From Bacillota bacterium (GTDB lineage: Bacteria; Bacillota; Sulfobacillia; Sulfobacillales; Sulfobacillaceae): a DNA stretch of 52,437 nucleotides. Both the position numbers and the translations under genes were made by a program. Where the stretch lies: positions 1-52,437 of the forward strand of contig JAJZAN010000013.1 in assembly GCA_021799435.1 (NCBI GenBank). The letters run 5' to 3'. The notes below the pieces were generated by a model. It made no database searches, had not been told where the DNA came from, and saw only the letters and a list, made by a program, of their open reading frames with translations. Positions 32,883 to 41,782 of the stretch are shown piece by piece. Each line of letters opens with the position of its first letter. Within the stretch, counting starts at the first letter, position 1.

Positions 32883-33095
32883 AAAACAAAAATCCGCCCC
32901 TTCGTTTAGGGACGGTCTAGCCGCGGTGCCACCCTAATTGGCGGATTTCTCCGCCCACTTCGTTGGCCGGTGCGCCGGCGCGATCGACTCCTCGTCGATG
33001 ACCTCCCGAGTGGAATCGGATTCCTGGCGTACTGCCGGTTTTCATCCTCCCAGCTTTCTGTGAGCCCGCCCGGAACTCTTCTCGTTCATCGGTTT
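32883..33095 (-). ncRNA. T-box leader (probable serine-specific) of the aminotransferase-serA operon
   Basis: Read on the minus strand, the T-box core AGGGTGGCACCGCGG lies at 32935-32921. It is followed by an intrinsic terminator (stem CCGTCCCT / AGGGGCGG at 32894-32915, then ATTTTTGTTTTG). Stem I shows the usual apical pieces CAGAAAGCTGGG and TGAAAACCGGC. Two nearby TCC triplets (33012-33014 and 33018-33020) sit where the specifier loop should be, and both would read as serine. Uncharged tRNA-Ser would then favour the antiterminator and turn on serine synthesis. The 5' and 3' limits are approximate. Confidence 0.88.
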
Positions 33096-33100
33096 CGCGT

Positions 33101-33129
33101 ATTATGGCAAATCGCAGGCCGAGTGTAAA
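33101..33129 (-). promoter_or_regulatory. sigma-A type promoter of the T-box/serine operon
   Basis: On the minus strand TTTACA (33129-33124) and CATAAT (33106-33101) are 17 bp apart, just before the start of the T-box leader. Confidence 0.75.
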
Positions 33130-33277
33130 GATTGAATTTTTTGGCAGGGGTGAGCCAGGAGCCATGAGCGGCACGGGAAAGAGGCTTTTCGGCCGCCTCC
33201 CGGTTTCCGTGCCTTCACCCGGCGTGCCTCATGCCGCTTTTTATCGAGAATCTCTCGACCGCAGCATGGGTTGTGGG

Positions 33278-33308
33278 TATAATGCATAACAATGCATAAA
33301 TATTCATT
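33278..33308 (+). promoter_or_regulatory. proBA promoter with ArgR-like half-sites
   Basis: A TATAAT box (33278-33283) has TCGACC 17 bp upstream as a weak -35. From 33281 the sequence AATGCATAA is repeated after one base, and then ATTCATT follows. AATGCATAAATATTCATT (33291-33308) matches the ARG-box pattern WNTGAATWWWWATTCANW at all but one position. Half-sites recur every 10 bp, over and just after the -10 box. Confidence 0.5.
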
Positions 33309-33322
33309 CGGGGGCTTGGATT

Positions 33323-34090
33323 ATGCGACGGGTCATCAAAATTGGGACATCGACGGTGCTAACCAAAGAGGGTGGTCTCGATGCCGGTCGATTGCGCATC
33401 ATCGCCGAGGGCGTAACGCGGCTGATGGATTGCGGGGATGAGGTGGCGCTGGTGGTTTCTGGTGCCGTAGGCCTTGGGCGCGGCTTCTTGGCCGGCTCCG
33501 GGGCGCATGAAGCGCCGCGGCCGGCCTTGGCAGCTTTGGGCCAGATCGCGTTGATGCAGGCGTATCAAGCCGCGTTCCAACCCACGCTTGTGGCTCAGTT
33601 GTTGATGGAGCAGAACCACGTTGCCCAACCCAACTCGGCCATTGCCCTGCAGGCAGCCCTGCATCATCTATGGAACTTCGCGATGGTTCCCTTAGTTAAT
33701 GAAAATGATGCCCTCAGCGGAGCCGGTCACCGTATCGGCGATAATGACACGCTGGCCGCCATGTTGGCAGGTCTGATCACCGCTGATCAACTGGTCATCC
33801 TGTCGGATATTGACGGCCTCTACACCGATAATCCCTCCACCAATCCAGCAGCGACTCGTATCTCCCTGCTTCCTCGCATCTCCCATGAACACTTTGGACA
33901 GTTTGGCGAGGGGTCGCCTGGTCCTTGGGGCTCTGGCGGTATCCGCAGCAAACTAAAAGCCGCTAAAATAGCCCAAGACTTCGGCATTGAAACCATTCTG
34001 GCTTCTGGGCGGGATGATGCCGTCTGGGGCAATTTAGTCGACCAACGATATGACCGCTATACCCGCTTTGCAGCCCAAAAGGAGGCCTGA
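33323..34090 (+). CDS. proB: glutamate 5-kinase, short form without PUA domain
   Basis: Phosphorylates glutamate to gamma-glutamyl phosphate, the first step of proline synthesis. It has 255 residues, where the usual bacterial enzyme has about 365. Only the amino acid kinase domain is present, and the C-terminal PUA domain is absent. Motifs are VIKIGTSTV at the N-terminus, VSGAVGLGRG, NENDALSG, GDNDTLAA, LSDIDGLYTDNP and the late GSGGIRSKLKAAKIA. Short forms exist in other Firmicutes. proA follows after one base, with its ribosome site in the proB end. Divergent from the serine operon. Confidence 0.93.
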   Translation: MRRVIKIGTSTVLTKEGGLDAGRLRIIAEGVTRLMDCGDEVALVVSGAVGLGRGFLAGSGAHEAPRPALAALGQIALMQAYQAAFQPTLVAQLLMEQNHVAQPNSAIALQAALHHLWNFAMVPLVNENDALSGAGHRIGDNDTLAAMLAGLITADQLVILSDIDGLYTDNPSTNPAATRISLLPRISHEHFGQFGEGSPGPWGSGGIRSKLKAAKIAQDFGIETILASGRDDAVWGNLVDQRYDRYTRFAAQKEA

Positions 34091-34091
34091 C

Positions 34092-35330
34092 ATGCTGGAA
34101 GAATCCTTACGGGCAGCGAAGGCGGCCCATCATCAACTGGCGGCCGCTGCGGCCGCCGAGCGCAACCATCTGTTGCTGGCGATGGAGCGTTTGCTGGGTG
34201 ACTGTCAGGACCAGATTTTAGCGGCCAACCAGGGCGACTTGATGGAGGCGCAGCAATGCGGCTTGGACGCGCCGCGCCTGGCGCGGCTGGCCTTATCGCC
34301 GGCCAAGCTTGAAGGTCTGGCGGAGGGACTCCGAACCGTGCGCCAACTCCCGGATCCGCTGGGGCAGGGTCGACGCTGGACCCTTCCGAACGGCTTGATT
34401 CTGGAACAAGTACGGGTGCCGTTGGGCGTGATTGGCCTGATTTACGAAAGCCGCCCAGGCGTCACGGTGGAGGCGGTCAGTCTGGCTCTCAAAAGCGGCA
34501 ATAGTATTCTTCTGCGCGGTGGCCGAGAGGCCCAGCGGAGCAATGAAGCGTTGGCGGAACTGTGGCTGCGGGCGCTCGACGACGCGGGGCTGCCCCGCGC
34601 GGCCGTACAATTGCTCACCGACCCGGACCGCAATCTGGCGCGCCAAATGATGCATCTCCGCGGGCTCGATTTGCTAATCCCGCGAGGGGGCCCCTCGCTG
34701 ATCCGCACCGTCGTCGAAGAGGCCACGGTTCCCGTCGTGGAGACGGGGGTGGGGAATTGTCATCTCTACATCGACGCCCATGCGGACATCTCTATGGCAC
34801 TGGCGATCCTCCTCGACGGGAAGGTCGGCAATCCCTCGGTGTGCAATGCCCTGGAGACGGTGCTGATTCACCGGGATGTTCTGGAAGCGGTGCTGCCGGC
34901 GGCGGCGGAACTTTTGGGCGCCTATGGGGTGGTGTGGCATGGCGATGATTCGGTGCAAGCATGGGTGGAAGATGCGGTTCCGGCCACCGAGGATGACTGG
35001 AATGAGGAGTACCTGGGGCTGCACATGGCCGCCCGGGTGGTGGATTCCTTGGATGATGCGTTGGAACACATTGCCCGATACGGGTCCGGCCACTCGGAGA
35101 GCATTGTCACCAACGACTACACTGTGGGCCAACGCTTTCTCGCTGCCGTAGATGCCGCGGTGGTCTATTGGAATGCCTCGACGCGGTTTTCCGACGGTCA
35201 TCAGTTTGGGTTTGGCGCCGAAGTCGGCATTAGCACACAAAAGCTTCATGCCCGTGGACCCATGGGACTGGACGCGTTAACGACTATGAAGACCCTGGCT
35301 CTAGGATCTGGGCAAACGCGCGACATCTAA
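34092..35330 (+). CDS. proA: glutamate-5-semialdehyde dehydrogenase (gamma-glutamyl phosphate reductase)
   Basis: NADPH-dependent reduction of gamma-glutamyl phosphate to glutamate semialdehyde, the second step of proline synthesis. The ATG at 34092 follows AAGGAGG in the end of proB; product 412 residues. Motifs are PLGVIGLIYESRPGVT, LRGGREA, the catalytic Cys in GNPSVCNALETVLIH, NEEYLGLHMAARVV, and the C-terminal RFSDGHQFGFGAEVGIST. No proC lies nearby. A strong terminator follows. Confidence 0.95.
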   Translation: MLEESLRAAKAAHHQLAAAAAAERNHLLLAMERLLGDCQDQILAANQGDLMEAQQCGLDAPRLARLALSPAKLEGLAEGLRTVRQLPDPLGQGRRWTLPNGLILEQVRVPLGVIGLIYESRPGVTVEAVSLALKSGNSILLRGGREAQRSNEALAELWLRALDDAGLPRAAVQLLTDPDRNLARQMMHLRGLDLLIPRGGPSLIRTVVEEATVPVVETGVGNCHLYIDAHADISMALAILLDGKVGNPSVCNALETVLIHRDVLEAVLPAAAELLGAYGVVWHGDDSVQAWVEDAVPATEDDWNEEYLGLHMAARVVDSLDDALEHIARYGSGHSESIVTNDYTVGQRFLAAVDAAVVYWNASTRFSDGHQFGFGAEVGISTQKLHARGPMGLDALTTMKTLALGSGQTRDI

Positions 35331-35367
35331 AAACGAGGCGGCGGCCTTGCGGCTGCCCCCTCGTTTT
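35329..35367 (+). terminator. Rho-independent terminator after proA
   Basis: AAAACGAGG / CCTCGTTTT arms with an inner GC-rich stem lie directly after the proA stop and end in TTTTC. Confidence 0.85.
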
Positions 35368-35399
35368 CGGGGCTTATGCGCTCATGAGCGGTTGGGGTG

Positions 35400-36779
35400 T
35401 TAATACTCTCCGGCCGTCATTTCTTTCGATGCCTCTTCCTCTTCGTCCAAAATCTCGCGATAGGGGTCGAGTCGCTCGCCGTGAATCGCCCAGTCGCCGG
35501 AGACCAGTCGCGGCTCGGATTCCCGCAGGGGAATGGCTAAGCCGATAACCTTGAGAATCCCTAGAGTCATGAGACCGTCGTAACCCGTAATGACCGCTAG
35601 CGCTAAGAGCTGCACAAAGAACTGGTGTGGATTGCCGTAAAAGAGTCCTGTGACGGATACACCTGGCCCGTGGATCCCGAGGTACTCCAACATCGCAGGA
35701 TCGGCCAGCAGTCCGGTCAAGAGACCCCCTAACGCTCCGGCTACGAAGTGCGTGTGAAAGACGCCCAAGGTGTCATCCACCCGACCGAAGAGCCGCGTGC
35801 GAGGGAACCAGCGCATGGTAATCCAGGGAATGACGCTGGCTGCCACCCCAATGATGACGGCACTGTAACCGTTGACATACCCAGCTGCGGGCGTGATCGC
35901 AACGAGACCGCAGATCATCCCGTTAATCGCACCTGCTAAGGAGGCCCGCTTCTCTCCAAACCATAGGTCCATGGCTACCCAGCTCAACAGAGCTACCGCC
36001 GTGGCAATGTTGGTGTTGAGCACGGCGACCGCTGCATCCGCATTGGCAAAGTATGGGTCGCCCCCGTTGAATCCGTTCCAGCCGAGCCACAAGATGCCGG
36101 CACCGGCGAGCGCCATGATTAAGTTGTTGGGGGAAAAGCTGCGTCGATCGCGGGACAGCCGGGGGCCGACCACAGCGGCGGCGACAAACCCTGAGATTCC
36201 CGCCGCCACGTGAATAACATAGCCGCCGGAATAGTCCACGGCACCCAGTTGTGCGAGCCACCCACCTCCCCACAACATGAAGGCATTGACGCTGTACACC
36301 AAGGTGGACCAGATCGGGACAAAAATCATCCACGCCTTGAAATTCATGCGCCCCAATACCCCTCCAGCTAAAATTACGGGAGTGATGGCGGCGAACACGA
36401 ACTGAAAGTATATCAGCGATGATTGGGGAAAGCGAAAGGCCGGCATCAGTCCTTTTAACAGCGGGACGGACGCTTGCGGTTGCATTTCTAAGGCGGACAG
36501 CACCGAATGCGGCACCCCCACCAGTGCGCTCAGAATCCCCGGCCCCAAATGCAGAGGTTGGCCGAATCCCATGCTGAATCCGAACAGAACCCACGTGATG
36601 AGCACGATGGCAAACGCGTAAAACACCATCATGGCCGAATTGACAGCCCACTTTTTCTTGACGATGCCTCCATAGAGGAGGGCGAGACCCGGAACAGATT
36701 GCAATCCGACAAAGGTTGCCGCGGTGAGCTGCCACCCGTTATCACCGGGGCTGAGGTACGACGGGGATGGAATTAACAT
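35400..36779 (-). CDS. amt: ammonium transporter
   Basis: Amt/MEP/Rh channel for NH4+/NH3 in the cytoplasmic membrane, 459 residues with about 11 helices. The family opening is LYGGIVKKKWAVNSAMM. The two pore histidines lie in YVIHVAAGISG and GVFHTHFVAGALGG, with DYSGG and WFPRTRLFGRVDDTLG in the expected places. The C-terminal tail of about 55 residues is long and acidic at the end. AAGGAG lies 7 nt before the ATG. No glnB/glnK gene is adjacent on either side, although amt genes are often paired with one. A 389-bp region upstream holds the promoter. Confidence 0.93.
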   Translation of the reverse strand: MLIPSPSYLSPGDNGWQLTAATFVGLQSVPGLALLYGGIVKKKWAVNSAMMVFYAFAIVLITWVLFGFSMGFGQPLHLGPGILSALVGVPHSVLSALEMQPQASVPLLKGLMPAFRFPQSSLIYFQFVFAAITPVILAGGVLGRMNFKAWMIFVPIWSTLVYSVNAFMLWGGGWLAQLGAVDYSGGYVIHVAAGISGFVAAAVVGPRLSRDRRSFSPNNLIMALAGAGILWLGWNGFNGGDPYFANADAAVAVLNTNIATAVALLSWVAMDLWFGEKRASLAGAINGMICGLVAITPAAGYVNGYSAVIIGVAASVIPWITMRWFPRTRLFGRVDDTLGVFHTHFVAGALGGLLTGLLADPAMLEYLGIHGPGVSVTGLFYGNPHQFFVQLLALAVITGYDGLMTLGILKVIGLAIPLRESEPRLVSGDWAIHGERLDPYREILDEEEEASKEMTAGEY

Positions 36780-37168
36780 CGACTGTCTCCTTTTTCTCTA
36801 ATATTTGTCAGGTAGTTTACATCTTTATGTAAGATTATGCAACGATTTTCGATTAAACAGACATAAAACAAACTTAAGCTCACAATAATTAACAAGAAAA
36901 TGGTAGTGTATGTGAGGTTATAAGAAAAAACACCCCGGCGAATTCCTCGGCATGGTCTGCGTTCTTTAGTTGCTCCCTGTTGTGTGTAAAGCCAGTGGAC
37001 GGAGGAACTGGGGTCCGACCCGGAGTCTCCGTGCCTTGACATTGCGGACCCCAGGCATCAGCCCTCCGTTGCGGGCGGGCGCATCGGCTGACGATGGCAG
37101 TAAATAGTGGTGAGGTCGGCAATTTGCGGACCTCACATTGGGTGGTACGGTTTTTAGATGAGGAGCCC
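36780..37168. other. 389-bp intergenic region with hairpins upstream of amt
   Basis: The amt-proximal 120 bp is strikingly AT-rich, with an inverted repeat TTACAT-CTTT-ATGTAA at 36817-36832. Farther left lie a 10-bp inverted repeat CTGGGGTCCG / CGGACCCCAG (37008-37054) and a hairpin GTGAGGTC...GACCTCAC (about 37110-37136), which probably ends the sqr/DUF1641 transcript. On the minus strand, a CCGAGGAATTCGCCGG near-palindrome at about 36940-36955 is followed by TTTTTT and could end a short RNA. No open frame has a ribosome site. Confidence 0.4.
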
Positions 37169-37726
37169 TTAGTGCTGCAACCGAGCGCTGTCCCGGTCAC
37201 CTTGCGGATCGGAGTGCACGACCGAGCGAATTTTTCCTGCGGTCATGCCCATCACACGCAGCCCTGCTTGGACATCTTTGTCCATCATGAGCCGCATCAG
37301 ACCTCCGAGGCCCCCGAGTCCCGCGGTGTCGGCCTGGGCGACGTCGCTAAGCTCGCGGGACAGGGCCCGCAAGGCGGCCGGGACATGGCTTTCCCGGGCC
37401 TTGTGGAGAGTTGCCATGGCCACCGTGTTGATATTTTCTGAGGACAATACCGACCCCATCATATCGACCAGAGCGCGGATTTGCGTGAGCACGCCGTGCT
37501 CATGCCATTCTGTCAACATCTCGAGGACTTCCCGCACGGCGGACAGCGTGTTGGAGGGGGCTAACGTCATCAACGAGGCGAGATAACCGACTGACACCGC
37601 CCCCATCGGGCCGTCCAGCGCGCGATCGACTACCGTGACCAATTCGCCTAGGCGGGCCAGACCCTGCCATTGGTCCGCCGATAGGGGAATCGATGCCGTC
37701 TCGTCAAACGTAACGGTGCTGCTCAT
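37169..37726 (-). CDS. DUF1641 family protein partnered with SQR
   Basis: A 185-residue helical protein without membrane segments. It fits DUF1641, a family often coded beside sulfide:quinone oxidoreductase or related flavoproteins. The C-terminal half has the glycine run GLGGLGGLMRLMMD and MGMTAGKIR. The ATG overlaps the sqr stop (ATGA), so the two are made together. Its role is unknown; a helper or membrane-docking subunit is likely. The upstream in-frame ATG is rejected because it lies deep inside sqr. A hairpin about 35 bp after the stop may end the transcript. Confidence 0.75.
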   Translation of the reverse strand: MSSTVTFDETASIPLSADQWQGLARLGELVTVVDRALDGPMGAVSVGYLASLMTLAPSNTLSAVREVLEMLTEWHEHGVLTQIRALVDMMGSVLSSENINTVAMATLHKARESHVPAALRALSRELSDVAQADTAGLGGLGGLMRLMMDKDVQAGLRVMGMTAGKIRSVVHSDPQGDRDSARLQH

Positions 37727-39000
37727 ACGCCTACTTCCTTTCCTAGCATTTCCGCAAAGAAGTCGGCCGCCGGCAAACCCCACGGGGGAACCTTGCCCTT
37801 GGTACGGAAGAACATGTCCTTATACTGCAACTTCAACAGCAAGGGGATGTGCCCCATTCGGAAGATTTCCCGGTCTCCGCCAAACCATGTGTTGGAACTG
37901 ATGTAAAAGGCTTCGTTGGCACCCACGTCGCCGATGCAATCGACGATGGGATGCATGCGCTCCTCACCAGGGGCGATGCGCATGAGGCCTAAATCTTGGC
38001 AGATCTGCCGAGCCGCCACCTCCGAGCCCATGTGGGCCAAAATGCCCAGCTTCGGCACGGTCACGGCTGCTGCGTCGCCGCACGCAAAGACGTTGGAAAA
38101 GCGGGGGTTGCGCATGGTCATGTCGGTTTCGACAAATCCCACGTCGTCCGAGATAGGCAAGTCTTGGAGAAATTGGTGCGGTACCCAGTCCGGGAAAATA
38201 ATCTTCAACTCGGCCTCGATACTGGGTCCCTGCACAAATTCGATCCCGTCCCGGGTGATGCGGCGGATGTCATAGGTATTGTTCACGTAGTGATAGCCCA
38301 TCTTTCCCGCCAAGCCCAAGAGCGTTTTCACAATGCCCATGCCGGCGTCCTCGGCAATCCACTCGGCGGGGGTGAACACCGAGACGTCGGAGGGACCGCC
38401 GAAATTATGGTCTTGCAACCAACGCCCAATACTGAGCGTGACCTCGACCGGGGGGCCCTCGCAGGCCGCTTCGGCCATTGGCACGTATTCACGCGACTTG
38501 CTTCCTTGGTGAAACCGGGCCGAGCCGACTGCCACCGGCCCGCCCTTGTACTCGGAATAGAGATAGCGGCGCAATTGGTTTCCATAGTACGTGTCGCTGA
38601 CGGTATGGCCAAACTCGGCAAACCCGTCAATCTGGTCATAGGCCAAACGCGCGCCCACCGCAATGACGACGTAGTCATATTGCAGTTTGGCGGTGGCGCT
38701 GCCGAGCCGTTCGGTCGGTAAGAATTCGATGGTGCGCGATTCTACGTCGATGGATTGCACGTCCCCTTGGATGAAATGCAAATCGTCTTCTTTCATCGCG
38801 GACTCCAACGGCATGTGCATGGAATACAATGGGTCGCGGTTTTCCAACACTTCAATGCCGATATTGGGAACGAACAGCAGGTAGGGCTTGCGGTCAATGA
38901 CGGTAATGTCCACGGCGTCTTTGCCGTATTCGCGAATTTTTTGGGCGGCGCCCAATCCGGCAAAATTCGAACCGAGCACCACAATGCGGGGCTTTGCCAT
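37723..39000 (-). CDS. sqr: sulfide:quinone oxidoreductase
   Basis: Peripheral membrane flavoprotein that oxidises sulfide and reduces quinone. The 425 residues start at the ATG 39000, 7 nt after GGAGG. FAD motif: VVLGSNFAGLGAAQKI at residue 6. The stretch AEAACEGPPVEV carries a Cys in the SQR position, VFACGDAAAV is the second FAD motif, and VDCIGDVGANEA carries a late Cys, so a three-Cys polysulfide site is plausible. Position behind cydA suggests sulfide electrons pass by quinol to the bd oxidase, which resists sulfide. A related NADH-type flavoprotein is less likely because of the Cys pattern and partner DUF1641. Confidence 0.83.
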   Translation of the reverse strand: MAKPRIVVLGSNFAGLGAAQKIREYGKDAVDITVIDRKPYLLFVPNIGIEVLENRDPLYSMHMPLESAMKEDDLHFIQGDVQSIDVESRTIEFLPTERLGSATAKLQYDYVVIAVGARLAYDQIDGFAEFGHTVSDTYYGNQLRRYLYSEYKGGPVAVGSARFHQGSKSREYVPMAEAACEGPPVEVTLSIGRWLQDHNFGGPSDVSVFTPAEWIAEDAGMGIVKTLLGLAGKMGYHYVNNTYDIRRITRDGIEFVQGPSIEAELKIIFPDWVPHQFLQDLPISDDVGFVETDMTMRNPRFSNVFACGDAAAVTVPKLGILAHMGSEVAARQICQDLGLMRIAPGEERMHPIVDCIGDVGANEAFYISSNTWFGGDREIFRMGHIPLLLKLQYKDMFFRTKGKVPPWGLPAADFFAEMLGKEVGV

Positions 39001-39157
39001 TTGCTCACCTCCACAATTTGTATGCCCCGCGTGCGTTGGCTGTAGTCTGGGATTCCCTGGGGACCGTTTTGGACAGGGGTATTCCCGCAACCGCAATTCA
39101 AGGCGCTGTCCACCCGTTTTTAGGGCTAATGGCAAGCAAATCTATCCAAAAGGGGGT

Positions 39158-40546
39158 CTATCGGGGTTGGAAGATGCCGTCCTCTGAGGGGTCCAAGTGC
39201 TCCTCGCTGGCCTCGGGACCCAGTCTCACAAACTTCAGGACCAAACTCACCTCGATAATGCCCATAATCAAATAGAGGAGTGAAAAGGTAATGAAGGTGA
39301 TGGCGACCTCGTACATGGGCACCGTCGGAGAGACGCCATTGACGGTCTTTTGCAGACCAAACACAATCCATGGTTGACGACCGACTTCTGTCATCACCCA
39401 CCCGGCAATATTGGCTAGGGAGGGGAATGCGATCGACCATGTCATCAGTTTCAGAAATCCGGGGCTGTCCGCCAGACGGTGGCTGCGTGCCAGCCACAAA
39501 CCCCACACAGCGACAGCTGCCATGACCATGCCAATTAAAATCATGAATCGGAAGCTCCAATAGGTCACCATCACCGGGGGAACGTAGTAGCCGGGACCAT
39601 AACGATGGGCATACAGGTGCTGCAACGTGGAGATGCCCCGCACCTGTCCGGTCAGACGGTTGTAAGCGAGGATGGACAGCATGTAGGGAATCCGGATGGA
39701 GAACCAGGTATGGTGTGTCACAGGATTGAAAAAGGAAACGATGCTCCAGGAGGCGTGCAGTGCGCTGTTGTGCCACAGCGCTTCCGAGGCCGCCATTTTC
39801 ATTGGCTGGGCAAAAATCAAGTGCTGCGCTTGGTCGTGCCCCATGATGACGACCAGAATGCTGCCTACCGCTGACACCAGAAGGCCGATAGTCGCCGCCG
39901 GCATAAACCAGTCGCGGTATTTCTTTTGGGTGCGGACAAAATAAGCGCTGACGGCGGCTACGAAAAACCCGCCGGTTGTGAGGGCCGCCGCCTCGACATG
40001 GGGGAATTCGACCCACAACTGGGGGTTGCCGAGTAAAGCAAAGAAGTTGGTCATAGCGGCGTGACCTTTGATTAACTTGTACCCAACCGGTTCCTGCATA
40101 AAAGAATTGGCGGTTAGTATCCAGAAAGCTGAGAGACTGGTGCCAATCGCCACCAGCCACATCGACCAGGCATGAAGGCGAGGGGAGAGACGGTCCCAGC
40201 CAAAAATCCAGATGCCTATGAACGTGGACTCTAAGAAGAATGCCGCCAGCGCTTCCACGGCAAGCGGAGCGCCGAAGACATCGCCGACGAATCGAGAATA
40301 ATTTGACCAGTTCATACCGAACTGAAACTCCTGCAAGATGCCCGTGACAACGCCCACGGCGAAGTTAATCAAAAAAAGTCGGCCAAAAAAATCCAGCACC
40401 TTGCGATCTTCCTTGCGCTGGGTTTTCCAGTAGCGTGTTTCCAAAATGGCGAGCATAAAGGCCATGCCGATGGTAATGGGCACAAATATGAAGTGATAAA
40501 TCGTCATGGTGCCAAATTGCAGACGGGCGAGCCCGACATCAGTCAT
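39158..40546 (-). CDS. cydA: cytochrome bd quinol oxidase subunit I
   Basis: Main catalytic subunit of the bd oxidase, 462 residues with nine helices. It carries all three haems and the quinol site. H18 in TIYHFIFVPITIG is the haem b595 ligand. GRQPWIVFG lies after the Q-loop, which is of the short form, and the haem b558 His and Met lie in the middle and late helices. GGGAG precedes the ATG by 7 nt. Unlike most operons, cydA follows cydB here and is followed by sqr. The oxidase reduces oxygen to water with quinol and tolerates sulfide and low oxygen. Confidence 0.95.
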   Translation of the reverse strand: MTDVGLARLQFGTMTIYHFIFVPITIGMAFMLAILETRYWKTQRKEDRKVLDFFGRLFLINFAVGVVTGILQEFQFGMNWSNYSRFVGDVFGAPLAVEALAAFFLESTFIGIWIFGWDRLSPRLHAWSMWLVAIGTSLSAFWILTANSFMQEPVGYKLIKGHAAMTNFFALLGNPQLWVEFPHVEAAALTTGGFFVAAVSAYFVRTQKKYRDWFMPAATIGLLVSAVGSILVVIMGHDQAQHLIFAQPMKMAASEALWHNSALHASWSIVSFFNPVTHHTWFSIRIPYMLSILAYNRLTGQVRGISTLQHLYAHRYGPGYYVPPVMVTYWSFRFMILIGMVMAAVAVWGLWLARSHRLADSPGFLKLMTWSIAFPSLANIAGWVMTEVGRQPWIVFGLQKTVNGVSPTVPMYEVAITFITFSLLYLIMGIIEVSLVLKFVRLGPEASEEHLDPSEDGIFQPR

Positions 40547-40662
40547 ACATCACTTCTCCCTTACGGAACGTGGTCGATGTAGCCGTGGGACGTTTGTCGA
40601 GCGGCCCTTCCCGCGGGACTCGCGCCCGACCTGACATCAACGGGGAACAGCAAGGCCAGCGG

Positions 40663-41676
40663 CTAATAATGCCATGTGTCTTTGAACGATACCCGTTTGC
40701 GAAATACCCAATACGTCCAGGCTTGGTAAGCCAACACAAAGGGCAACACGGTCACCGCCACGATCGTCATCACGCGGAGGCTGTATGTATTGGACGCTGC
40801 ATTGTAAATGGTCAGACTCCAGTGCGGGTTAAGACTGGAAATCATAACCCGGGGGAACAGGGCCAGGAACACGCTAATGGTGGAGAGTACAATGGTTAGG
40901 GAGGTGGCAAAAAAGGCCCAAGTGCGATGCCGTCCGGGCAGCAGGAAGCGGACGGCGATAATGCTGAGACCTGCCAGCACAGGAATGGGGCCGGGATCGA
41001 CGCCCAACTTGTGCACAAAATGGGCATAGAAATAGCTCATCGCGACAAAGGCAAAGTACATTAAGGTCGCCAGACGCCCCGATTTATAGGCCACCTTGTG
41101 GGCCCGCTTAGCCAGCTCTTCAGGCGCCTTCAAGTCGAGATACAGAGCGCCGTGCAGCAAGAACAGGAGCAGAGTGGCCAAGGCGCCGACAATGGCGTAG
41201 GAGTTGAGGAGGGTAAGAAAATTACCCACATAGTTCATGTGTTGATTAATTGGCACCCCATGCAGGAGATTGCCCATGGCCAGTCCCCAGACAATCGGCG
41301 GGATGGCGCTGCCAATGAAAATCATGGCATCCCAGCGCGTTCGCCATTTGGGATGGGCGTCCTTGCTGCGAAATTCCAGAGCAACACCCCGTAAAATGAG
41401 AGCCGCCAAAAGCAACGCAAGTCCCAGATAAAATCCACTGAACAGCGTGGCATACCAATTAGGGAACGCGGCGAACAGGGCGCCGCCGGCAGTGATGAGC
41501 CAAACCTCGTTGGCATCCCACACAGGTCCGATCGTGGCGATGATGGCTCGGCGCTCCTGGTCTGTGCGCCCGAGCAGGGGCACCAGCATTCCGACCCCGT
41601 AGTCAAATCCTTCTAGAACGAAGTACCCAACAAACAATACGGCGATAAGAACAAACCAGATAGCTGGCAGTGACAC
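40663..41676 (-). CDS. cydB: cytochrome bd quinol oxidase subunit II
   Basis: Second bd oxidase subunit, 337 residues with about eight helices. The family start MSLPAIWFVLIAVLFVGYF leads into LEGFDYGVGML. WDANEVWLITAGGALFAAFP is the strongest signature, and LALLLAALILRGVALEFR follows. An SD-type site (AAGGAG) precedes the ATG at 41676. It lies before cydA, with a 116-bp gap lacking any CydX-like gene, and 106 bp after cydC. Confidence 0.95.
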   Translation of the reverse strand: MSLPAIWFVLIAVLFVGYFVLEGFDYGVGMLVPLLGRTDQERRAIIATIGPVWDANEVWLITAGGALFAAFPNWYATLFSGFYLGLALLLAALILRGVALEFRSKDAHPKWRTRWDAMIFIGSAIPPIVWGLAMGNLLHGVPINQHMNYVGNFLTLLNSYAIVGALATLLLFLLHGALYLDLKAPEELAKRAHKVAYKSGRLATLMYFAFVAMSYFYAHFVHKLGVDPGPIPVLAGLSIIAVRFLLPGRHRTWAFFATSLTIVLSTISVFLALFPRVMISSLNPHWSLTIYNAASNTYSLRVMTIVAVTVLPFVLAYQAWTYWVFRKRVSFKDTWHY

Positions 41677-41782
41677 TTGAGCCCCCTCCTTAAAAGCGTG
41701 CTGTATTCATCGGTTGGTAGGGTGACCCCGATGGCTGGGATTCATGCAAATTCTTGGCAAGGCGCACCGTACCAGGATGCGT

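Noticed and set aside
36806..36821. GlnR/TnrA-like site TGTCA-N6-TTACA before amt
   Set aside because: The half-sites fit but the spacer is 6 instead of 7, so I do not call it, although nitrogen control of amt would be expected.
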